NCBI RefSeq assembly: GCF_000407365.1
Contig: NZ_ASVU01000001.1
Coordinates: 1,893,501-1,957,500 of the forward strand
Reading direction: 5' to 3'
DNA length: 64,000 nucleotides
Source of the DNA: Enterococcus asini ATCC 700915
GTDB lineage: Bacteria > Bacillota > Bacilli > Lactobacillales > Enterococcaceae
This document shows, piece by piece, positions 54,795 to 61,433 of this stretch; position 1 is the first letter of the stretch; each line of letters opens with the position of its first letter. The position numbers were made by a program, and so were the translations under genes. Below the pieces are notes generated by a model. The model was not told the origin of the DNA, did not search any database, and saw only the letters and a program-made list of their open reading frames with translations.

Positions 54795-55188
54795 AACACA
54801 ACCTCCTTTGTTACGTCCGCCGTTGACCGCCGTTTGCCGCCGATGACTGACGAAAACAAGGGAGGCCTTTTTTTATAATTAAAACATAGTAGTTCAACTA
54901 TTTAATTTTATCATTTATGGTTCATAAACACTACATTATGTTTCAAGAAAGTGAACGAATTTATCTTAAAAGCGAATAGACCTACTAATTAAATATAACA
55001 ATGCCTGAGTTGCAATAGGGCAAGGTTACAAATACTGAAAAGAACTGGTTACCCAGAAAATTTTTCAGATATTGTATACCTTACTTTATTGCGCTCTTTT
55101 TTCGTGATGGGGGACGGTGTACATATTGGCACGGTCCTTGTTTGTTTTCCTTGCTCAAAAACTCTTTCAGGCAAGAGAGAGGAATCTA
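54795..55188. promoter_or_regulatory. 394-nt divergent regulatory region between ABC-3C and replication modules
   Basis: It holds no gene. Next to the ABC-3C start lie tandem copies of CGGCGG (minus strand, about 54812-54844) spaced by about 10 nt. An 11-bp palindrome, TAGTT-C-AACTA (54890-54900), lies further up. Nearer the sigma-like gene is a nested inverted repeat, CTGAAAA...CTGG-TTAC-CCAG...TTTTCAG (55035-55068). I see no certain -35/-10 pair. Confidence 0.5.
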
Positions 55189-55806
55189 ATGAGTAGATTT
55201 AAGAAAACACACCAAAACGACCGCAACACTTATAAGTACGTGTTTGAGCGTACTGATGCCAATGGACGCATCCGAAAAGAAGTAGTTGAAATTCGTCTGG
55301 GAGAAGAAGGCGTCACTGAACTTAACATCCAGGAGTTGCACCGCGCTGACGACCGTGAGATTTACAACTTTTATAAAAATGCACGGCCCGAACGTACTGA
55401 AGCAGAAAAAGAGAAAATCAAGACTTGGAAAGAAAAGTTCCGTGAAGACTTCAACAACGAGCACGGCTATTATCCACTGGACGAATATGTGGATGGTGAA
55501 GCAAACGATTACTTCAAACGTAACTACAATTTGTCTCTGAACGAATTTGATGATGTATGCGATGAAGGTGACAACCCAATTCAATCATTGGTTTACGATG
55601 CCTTTCAGACTAATGAAGAAGATCCTCGTGTCGATCGATTGCGCGAAGTCGTGGCGCAATTATCACCGTACCATCAAGAAATCTATCACATGCTCGTCAC
55701 TGATGAGATGTCTCAGACTGAAGTGGCAGCCAAACTTGGGAAACAAAAACAGTCCATCAATCGCACCTTCGGAATCATCAAAGACAAGATCAAAGAATTA
55801 TTTTAG
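55189..55806 (+). CDS. Sigma-70-like (region 4) HTH protein of the phage-type module
   Basis: A 205-residue protein. The N-terminal half is charged and contains no clear sigma region 2. Residues about 145-205 form a sigma region 4-type helix-turn-helix (VAQLSPYHQEIYHMLVTDEMSQTEVAAKLGKQKQSINRTFGIIKDKIKELF). ATG 55189 follows GAGAGGAA; the opening to 55117 has no site. It precedes the replication genes, so it probably controls them, and a conserved promoter-like element begins 15 nt after its stop. Confidence 0.75.
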   Translation: MSRFKKTHQNDRNTYKYVFERTDANGRIRKEVVEIRLGEEGVTELNIQELHRADDREIYNFYKNARPERTEAEKEKIKTWKEKFREDFNNEHGYYPLDEYVDGEANDYFKRNYNLSLNEFDDVCDEGDNPIQSLVYDAFQTNEEDPRVDRLREVVAQLSPYHQEIYHMLVTDEMSQTEVAAKLGKQKQSINRTFGIIKDKIKELF

Positions 55807-55820
55807 AAAAATTTACAGGG

Positions 55821-55864
55821 AGAGTTTACTTTCCCTGTTCTACTTCGCCTGTATGGTGTAAGGG
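55821..55864 (+). promoter_or_regulatory. Copy A of a conserved promoter-like element
   Basis: AGAGTTTACTTTC (55821-55833), 9 nt, CTTCGCCTGTA (55843-55853), 6 nt, AAGGG. The same blocks with the same spacing occur at 60240. It lies between the sigma-like gene and the next gene, where a promoter is expected. Partial inverted repeat ACAGGGAGA / TTTCCCTGT overlaps it. Confidence 0.6.
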
Positions 55865-55903
55865 AGTGAATCCTAAACAAATAAAAATGAAGGAGGAGCC
55901 ATC

Positions 55904-56110
55904 ATGAACCTAAAACACAAAGTTCGTATCAACGTGACAGATGAGGTCGGCAACAAGCAAGAAGTCCTGCAAGGTGGCGTGCGTCATTTACCACGCTGGT
56001 TTGCGCGTTGGTTATTCGGTAAGGGCAACACGAACAAAATTCTCGTGCTCACACCAGGGGAAACAATCGAATCAGTCGAAATTCATGAAGTCAATAAGAA
56101 GGGAGCGTAA
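55904..56110 (+). CDS. Small basic phage-type protein
   Basis: A 68-residue protein (MNLKHKVRINVTDEVGNKQEVLQGGVRHLPRWFARWLFGKG...) with a basic, aromatic middle and two beta-rich ends. It is preceded by AAGGAGGAG. No function is recognised. It is the first gene after promoter-like copy A. Confidence 0.7.
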   Translation: MNLKHKVRINVTDEVGNKQEVLQGGVRHLPRWFARWLFGKGNTNKILVLTPGETIESVEIHEVNKKGA

Positions 56111-56114
56111 TGAC

Positions 56115-56429
56115 GTGAGTAAAATGAAACTATTTCTTCGGGTTGTAGAGGACGTTCAAGCGCTGGCTGACAGCTTAGAGGAGTTGGTTGTGGCGATGCA
56201 AACAAACGAACCTGAACCGCAAGCTGAAACACCAGAACCGCCAATGGAAACAAAATCAGAAGTCAAACAACCAACTCTTGAAGAAGTCCGTGGTTTGTTA
56301 GCACGTAAATCTCAAGAAGGTAAGTCAACTGAAGTGAAGGCGCTGATTGAGAAATATGGTGCCAGTCGCTTGAGTGATGTTCCGACAGAAAACTACGCAG
56401 CTTTGGTTGCAGATGCGGAGGGATTGTAG
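56115..56429 (+). CDS. Small phage-type protein with a C-terminal helical domain
   Basis: A 104-residue protein: a heptad-like N-terminus (MSKMKLFLRVVEDVQALADSLEELVVAM), a Pro/Glu linker, and a helical end (LEEVRGLLARKSQEGKSTEVKALIEKYGASRLSDVPTENYAAL). Similar phage proteins are often mislabelled 'rRNA biogenesis protein'. I chose GTG 56115 because AAGGGAG lies 9 nt upstream; ATG 56124 is possible. It directly abuts the DUF2800 gene. Confidence 0.65.
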   Translation: MSKMKLFLRVVEDVQALADSLEELVVAMQTNEPEPQAETPEPPMETKSEVKQPTLEEVRGLLARKSQEGKSTEVKALIEKYGASRLSDVPTENYAALVADAEGL

Positions 56430-57572
56430 ATGCCAACACAACACGCAGTCCTATCCGCATCTTCAAGTAATCGGTGGATTCACTGTCCGCCAAGTGTTCG
56501 CTTGTCAGAGCACTTTGAAAACAAGTCGAGCCCGTATGCCCAACAAGGCACTGATGCTCATACCTTATGTGAGTACAAACTGAATAAGTTCATTGGTAAT
56601 GACGTCACAGACCCAACATCTACGCTTGAATTCTACGACGAGGAGATGGAGCAGTGTGCTGAAAGTTATGCGACCTTCGTCATGGAAGAAGTCGCTAAGG
56701 CGAAACAGACAACAGTTGACCCTATTGTAATAGTAGAACAGCGGCTTGACTTCTCGAGGTACGTCCCAGACGGCTTTGGGACCGGCGACTGTCTCGTCAT
56801 TGCGGATGGAACCCTATCTGTTATTGACATGAAATACGGTCTAGGAATTTTGGTAGATGCATATCAGAACCCACAGATGATGTGTTATGCCTTGGGAGCG
56901 TTGGAGCTTTTCGATGGTATTTATGACATTCAAGAAGTCAAGATGACCATTTTCCAGCCAAGGCGTGAGAATGTGAGTACGTACACACTGCTGAAAGAAG
57001 AATTACTTCAGTGGGCAAACGATGTATTGTCACCTGTCGCAGATTTAGCTTTCAAAGGTGAAGGTGAGTACCAATGCGGGAAATGGTGTCAATGGTGTCC
57101 GGCTAAGAACAGCTGTCGTGCACGAGCTGACCATAACCTGAAACTAGCTCAGTATGAGTTCAAGCCACCGGAACTTCTAAGTGATGATGAAATCGAAGAA
57201 ATCATTGGTAAAGTCGATGACCTGGTTTCTTGGAGTAACGACATCAAGGACTATGCATTGAAACTTGCACTCAGTGGCAAACAATGGACACACCACAAAT
57301 TAGTCGAAGGCCGGTCAACTCGCAAGTACTCCAATGACAATGATGTCGCTGCGGCGGTCATCAAGGCAGGATTTGATCCATATGATAAAAAGTTACTCGG
57401 GGTCACCGCTATGACAAAAGCACTGGGTAAACAAAAGTTCAATGAAATCTTAGGTGAGTACATCGTCAAACCTAAAGGCAAGCTGACGCTAGTCGATAGT
57501 TCAGATAAACGACAAGCGGTCACAGTAAACAACTTAAACGAAGAATTTAAACCATTAACGGAGGAACAATAA
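56430..57572 (+). CDS. DUF2800 protein, PD-(D/E)xK nuclease-like
   Basis: A 380-residue protein. Motif order is that of Cas4/RecB-type nucleases: SSNRWIHCPPS, QGTDAHTLCEYKL, a core (VIVEQRLDFSRYVPDGFGTGDCLVI; LSVIDMKYG with the acidic and Lys residues) and a late cysteine cluster (CGKWCQWCPAKNSCRA) that may hold an Fe-S cluster. It is a standard partner of DUF2815 and phage polymerase; a role in processing DNA ends for recombination or replication is inferred. Confidence 0.85.
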   Translation: MPTQHAVLSASSSNRWIHCPPSVRLSEHFENKSSPYAQQGTDAHTLCEYKLNKFIGNDVTDPTSTLEFYDEEMEQCAESYATFVMEEVAKAKQTTVDPIVIVEQRLDFSRYVPDGFGTGDCLVIADGTLSVIDMKYGLGILVDAYQNPQMMCYALGALELFDGIYDIQEVKMTIFQPRRENVSTYTLLKEELLQWANDVLSPVADLAFKGEGEYQCGKWCQWCPAKNSCRARADHNLKLAQYEFKPPELLSDDEIEEIIGKVDDLVSWSNDIKDYALKLALSGKQWTHHKLVEGRSTRKYSNDNDVAAAVIKAGFDPYDKKLLGVTAMTKALGKQKFNEILGEYIVKPKGKLTLVDSSDKRQAVTVNNLNEEFKPLTEEQ

Positions 57573-57573
57573 T

Positions 57574-58116
57574 ATGTCTAAAACAAGCAAAGTAATCACT
57601 GGTACAAACACACGTCTCTCATACTTCCACGGTTGGGAACCAGCATCCATCAACGGGGGCGCAGAGAAATATTCAACAGCAGTCTTGATTCCAAAATCAG
57701 ACACCAAAACGATCAATGCCATCGAGAAAGCCATTGATGCTGCAATCGAAGAAGGACTTGCTAAATTCGGTGGTAAGAAACCAAACAAAGCAGCGATCAA
57801 GTTGCCATTGCGTGACGGCGACATTGAACGTGATGATGAAGCTTATCAAGGGCATTATTTCATCAATGCCAACTCAACGACTGCACCACAAATCGTGGAC
57901 CAACATGTGCAACCAATCCTTGACCGTTCTCAAGTTTATAGCGGTTGCTACGCACGTGTGTCGATTAACTTCTATGCCTTTAACGCAAATGGCAATCGTG
58001 GTGTAGCAGCAGGGCTTGGAAACATTCAGTTTGTGCGTGACGGTGAACCACTTGGCTCACAAGTATCCGCAAGTGATGAGTTTGAAACATTAGACGATGA
58101 TGACTTCTTGGCTTAA
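57574..58116 (+). CDS. DUF2815 protein, probable phage single-strand DNA-binding protein
   Basis: A 180-residue beta-rich protein with an acidic C-terminal tail ending DDDDFLA, the hallmark of SSB-like proteins such as T7 gp2.5, to which DUF2815 is related. It lies 1 nt after DUF2800 and before the polymerase, so it likely coats single-stranded DNA during element replication. Confidence 0.85.
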   Translation: MSKTSKVITGTNTRLSYFHGWEPASINGGAEKYSTAVLIPKSDTKTINAIEKAIDAAIEEGLAKFGGKKPNKAAIKLPLRDGDIERDDEAYQGHYFINANSTTAPQIVDQHVQPILDRSQVYSGCYARVSINFYAFNANGNRGVAAGLGNIQFVRDGEPLGSQVSASDEFETLDDDDFLA

Positions 58117-58177
58117 GTATTGACAATAAAAATGGCGATGGCAGACATGCTGTCGCCTGTTTGATTGGAGGAACAAA

Positions 58178-60115
58178 ATGAAACATCTTTCTTTGGACTT
58201 GGAAACGTATAGTAGTGTCGATTTATCGAAGTGTGGCGTCTACAAATACTCGGAGTCAACTGATTTTGAGATTTTACTTTTTGCATATAGCGTGGATGGA
58301 AGTCCAGTTGAAGTGGTTGATTTGAAACGTGGTGAAACTATCCCAGCTGAAATCTTAGCTGCTCTAACGGACGAAACAGTGATCAAATACGCCTTCAATG
58401 CGGCATTTGAACGTGTGTGCTTATCACGCTTTCTTGGAATGGACGGATTTCTAAATCCTTTTGGTTGGCACTGTACGATGGTATGGGGTGCGACATTAGG
58501 TTTGCCGTTGTCACTTGCAGGAGTTGGTGCTGTTCTTGGTTTGGATAAACAAAAGCTCACAGAAGGAAAAGACCTCATCCGATACTTTTGCGTGCCATGC
58601 AATCCGACCAAAGTTAATGGTGGACGCACGAGGAACTTACCACACCATGCGCCAACTAAATGGTCAGTATTTAAGACATACAATGGTCGTGATGTGGAAG
58701 TTGAAATAGCTATCCAAGGAAAACTTTCCAATTTTCCAGTGCTTGATTCTGTTTGGAAAGAATACTGGCTGGATCAGGAAATCAACGACCGAGGAATTGA
58801 GATTGATAAGGACTTTGTGGAAGCTGCCGTTCAGTTGGATGAATTATCAAAAGCTGACTTGAATCAACAATTGCAAGAATTAACTGGACTAGAAAATCCA
58901 AACAGCGTGCTTCAAATGCGGGGATGGTTACTAGACCACGGACTTGAAACCGAGTCACTCGGTAAAAAGGCAGTGGCCGAACTACTCGAACAACCTATTG
59001 ATGAAAATTTAAAGCAAGTCCTGGTCTTACGTCAGCAACTCGCCAAGTCATCCGTGAAAAAGTATCAAGCCATGCAAAACTTTGCGTGTTCTGATAATCG
59101 TTCTCGTGGCTTATTCCAATTCTATGGAGCCAACCGTACCGGACGCTTTGCAGGACGTGGCATCCAGCTTCAAAACTTGCCTCAGAACCATATGTCAGAT
59201 TTATCTGAAGCGCGTAGTTTAGTAAAACAAAGCAATTTTGAAATGCTTAACATTCTCTACGGCAATGTCCCGAACGTACTATCAGAACTCATCCGGACAG
59301 CGTTTGTACCACGTGAAGGGATGAAATTTATCGTATCTGACTTCTCAGCGATTGAAGCACGTGTGATTGCTTGGCTGTCGGGTGAGAAGTGGCGTCAAGA
59401 AGTATTCAAAAATGGTGGCGATATTTACTGTGCGTCTGCCAGTCAGATGTTCGGTGTGCCAGTTGAAAAGCATGGCGTGAATGGGCACCTACGTCAAAAA
59501 GGGAAAATTGCTGAGCTTGCTCTAGGGTACGGAGGATCGGTGGGTGCATTGAAAGCAATGGATGCTCTTGAAATGGGACTAACTGAGGATGAATTACAGC
59601 CGCTTGTTAATTCTTGGCGAGACTCAAACATTAACATAACGGAGCTTTGGTGGGCTGTTGATAAGGCAGTAAAGACTTGTGTGAAAGAACGACGGAGCAC
59701 ATCGACGCATGGCATCAAGTTTGAATACAAGTCGGGTTTTCTGTTCATCCAACTCTTGTCAGGACGTAAATTAGTTTATGTAAAACCAAAGATTGGTGAG
59801 AACAAATTCGGCGGTGAAGCTGTTACCTATGAAGGTGTCGGTGCTACCAAGAAATGGGAACGTCTTGAAAGCTATGGTCCCAAGTTTGTCGAAAACATCG
59901 TGCAGGCAATAGCTAGAGACATTCTCTGTTTCGCAATGGAGAATCTTCGTAAGTATCGCATTGTCGGGCACGTCCACGACGAAGTGATTATCGAAGTGCC
60001 AATGGAATCGAAGGTTGAAGACATCTGTCAGTTGATGAGTCAAACGCCTAAGTGGGCTGAAGGCTTGCTACTGAACGCTGATGGATACGAGTGTGAATTC
60101 TATCAAAAGGATTAG
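58178..60115 (+). CDS. Phage-type family A DNA polymerase
   Basis: A 645-residue polymerase. The N-terminal 3'-5' exonuclease domain starts with DLETYSS (Asp7, Glu9). The polymerase domain has motif A SDFSAIEARVIAWL, motif B RQKGKIAELALGYGG and motif C VGHVHDEVIIEV. No 5' nuclease domain is present, as is usual for phage enzymes of this type. GGAGG precedes the ATG. Confidence 0.93.
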   Translation: MKHLSLDLETYSSVDLSKCGVYKYSESTDFEILLFAYSVDGSPVEVVDLKRGETIPAEILAALTDETVIKYAFNAAFERVCLSRFLGMDGFLNPFGWHCTMVWGATLGLPLSLAGVGAVLGLDKQKLTEGKDLIRYFCVPCNPTKVNGGRTRNLPHHAPTKWSVFKTYNGRDVEVEIAIQGKLSNFPVLDSVWKEYWLDQEINDRGIEIDKDFVEAAVQLDELSKADLNQQLQELTGLENPNSVLQMRGWLLDHGLETESLGKKAVAELLEQPIDENLKQVLVLRQQLAKSSVKKYQAMQNFACSDNRSRGLFQFYGANRTGRFAGRGIQLQNLPQNHMSDLSEARSLVKQSNFEMLNILYGNVPNVLSELIRTAFVPREGMKFIVSDFSAIEARVIAWLSGEKWRQEVFKNGGDIYCASASQMFGVPVEKHGVNGHLRQKGKIAELALGYGGSVGALKAMDALEMGLTEDELQPLVNSWRDSNINITELWWAVDKAVKTCVKERRSTSTHGIKFEYKSGFLFIQLLSGRKLVYVKPKIGENKFGGEAVTYEGVGATKKWERLESYGPKFVENIVQAIARDILCFAMENLRKYRIVGHVHDEVIIEVPMESKVEDICQLMSQTPKWAEGLLLNADGYECEFYQKD

Positions 60116-60117
60116 TC

Positions 60118-60150
60118 AATGTGGAGTCAGAAATGGCTCCATATTTTTTT
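60118..60150 (+). terminator. Terminator after the DNA polymerase gene
   Basis: TGTGGAGTC/GGCTCCATA hairpin followed by seven T residues. Confidence 0.75.
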
Positions 60151-60184
60151 CAAATTTTTTTATCAAAAATAAGGTTCGAATTGG

Positions 60185-60283
60185 GTTCTTTCTTCGCTTA
60201 TAGACGAAGGCAAAAAAATCAAAAATAAATTCGAGCCAGAGTTTACTTTCGACCATTTTCTTCGCCTGTAAGTTAGAAGGGGC
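60185..60283 (+). promoter_or_regulatory. Copy B of the conserved promoter-like element, with a partial third copy
   Basis: AGAGTTTACTTTC (60240-60252), 9 nt, CTTCGCCTGTA (60262-60272), 6 nt, AAGGG (60279-60283), matching copy A base for base in the blocks and in spacing. Just upstream, TTCTTTCTTCGCTTATAGACGAAGG (broken here: TTCTTT, CTTCGCTTATA, GAAGG) at about 60186-60210 looks like a degenerate relative. Confidence 0.6.
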
Positions 60284-60294
60284 AAAATGCCTCT

Positions 60295-60320
60295 CCTGAA
60301 AATTTTATTACAGGAGGTTC
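60295..60320 (+). promoter_or_regulatory. Hairpin that covers the antirepressor ribosome site
   Basis: CTCCTG (60295-60300) is the exact complement of CAGGAG (60313-60318), which contains the AGGAGG ribosome site of the next gene; the 12-nt loop is AT-only. Pairing would hide the site, so translation may be controlled. Confidence 0.5.
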
Positions 60321-60325
60321 ACAAG

Positions 60326-61096
60326 ATGAACGAATTGAAAGTTTTTGAAAATGCGGAGTTTGGCTCTGTACGCACGGTGATGATTGGCGATGTCCCTCAC
60401 TTTGTTGGTAAAGATGTGGCATCAATTCTTGGCTACACAAATCCACAAAAAGCATTACGAGATCATGTTGATGAGGAAGATAAGACGGTGAACGAATCGT
60501 TCAGCGTTAATGGGACAATGGCTATCCTTATCAACGAAAGTGGATTGTACTCACTCATCATTTCTAGCAAGATGCCGAACGCGAAGAAATTCAAGCGTTG
60601 GGTGACAAATGAGGTCTTGCCGTCTATCCGGCAACACGGTGTGTACGCGACAGAAGATTTCATCACAAAGTCAATCGAAGATCCAGCATGGGCCATTTCA
60701 GTGTTGCAGCAGCTACAAGAGAAAAAAGAAATGGTGGCGATGCAACAACAAATGATTTTGGAGATGAAACCAAAAGTTAGCTACTACGATTTGATTCTTC
60801 AAAACAATTCTGTGATGTCGATTTCTAAAATCTCGAAGGACTACGGTATGTCACCACAGGCAATGAACAAGTTGCTTCATGAACTGGGAATTCAGTACAA
60901 GCAAGGCAAGATGTGGTTGCTTTATCAGAAGTATGCCAATCAAGGCTACACACAATCAAAAACTCATGCGATAGATGCAGAGCGCAGCGTGATGCATACC
61001 TACTGGACGCAGAAAGGTCGTTTGTTCTTGTACGACTTGCTGAAATCGAAGAAGAACATCTTACCAGTGATTGAGCGAGGTGATAATAATGCCTAG
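60326..61096 (+). CDS. Phage antirepressor, BRO-N plus KilA-C type
   Basis: A 256-residue protein. The BRO-N domain (about 1-100: VFENAEFGSVRTVMIGDVPHFVGKDVASILGYTNPQKALRDHV) is followed by a linker and a C-terminal ANT/KilAC domain with a helix-turn-helix (SISKISKDYGMSPQAMNKLLHELGIQYKQGKMWLLY). Such proteins counter phage repressors and help switch to lytic growth. ATG 60326 has AGGAGG; the opening to 60287 crosses that site. Confidence 0.9.
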   Translation: MNELKVFENAEFGSVRTVMIGDVPHFVGKDVASILGYTNPQKALRDHVDEEDKTVNESFSVNGTMAILINESGLYSLIISSKMPNAKKFKRWVTNEVLPSIRQHGVYATEDFITKSIEDPAWAISVLQQLQEKKEMVAMQQQMILEMKPKVSYYDLILQNNSVMSISKISKDYGMSPQAMNKLLHELGIQYKQGKMWLLYQKYANQGYTQSKTHAIDAERSVMHTYWTQKGRLFLYDLLKSKKNILPVIERGDNNA

Positions 61097-61433
61097 ACGT
61101 AAAGATTACAGAACATCAGTCTATGTCTGCTCGCCGTTCTCAGGAAATGTTGTCGTCAACCATAAAAACACTAAGCGTTACTGCCGTATTGCTCTTGACC
61201 GTGGCTACATGCCAGTTGCAGCACATCTGATGTATCCACAATTCATGGACGACGCAACGGAGCGTGATGTGGCAATGCACATGTCACTTGTTCTCATGGG
61301 CAAATGTGAGGAAGTCTGGGTGGTGGGTGACACCATCTCCCAAGGCATGGCAGTTGAAATTGAACAAGCGGAGTATTGGAAGAAACATATCAGGTACTTC
61401 GATGATGAGATGAAGGAGGTCTCAAATGCTTAA
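61089..61433 (+). CDS. DUF4406/nucleoside 2-deoxyribosyltransferase-like protein
   Basis: A 114-residue Rossmann-like protein (SVYVCSPFSGNVVVNHKNTKRYCRIALDRGYMPVAAHLMYPQFMDDATERDVAMHMSLVLMGKCEEVWVVGDTISQGMAVEIEQA), with the S/SP and GM..E motifs of the family. Common in phages of Firmicutes; possibly nucleotide metabolism or base modification. ATG 61089 follows GAGGTGA and overlaps the antirepressor by 8 nt. Confidence 0.8.
   Translation: MPRRKDYRTSVYVCSPFSGNVVVNHKNTKRYCRIALDRGYMPVAAHLMYPQFMDDATERDVAMHMSLVLMGKCEEVWVVGDTISQGMAVEIEQAEYWKKHIRYFDDEMKEVSNA

Noticed and set aside
55076-55112. A further copy of the 44-bp element before the sigma-like gene
   Set aside because: Only TTACTTT and scattered bases match and the spacing differs, so it could be chance.
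55117-55188. 24-codon N-terminal extension of the sigma-like protein
   Set aside because: The proper ribosome site lies just before ATG 55189; the extension is Leu/Phe-rich and does not fit the family.
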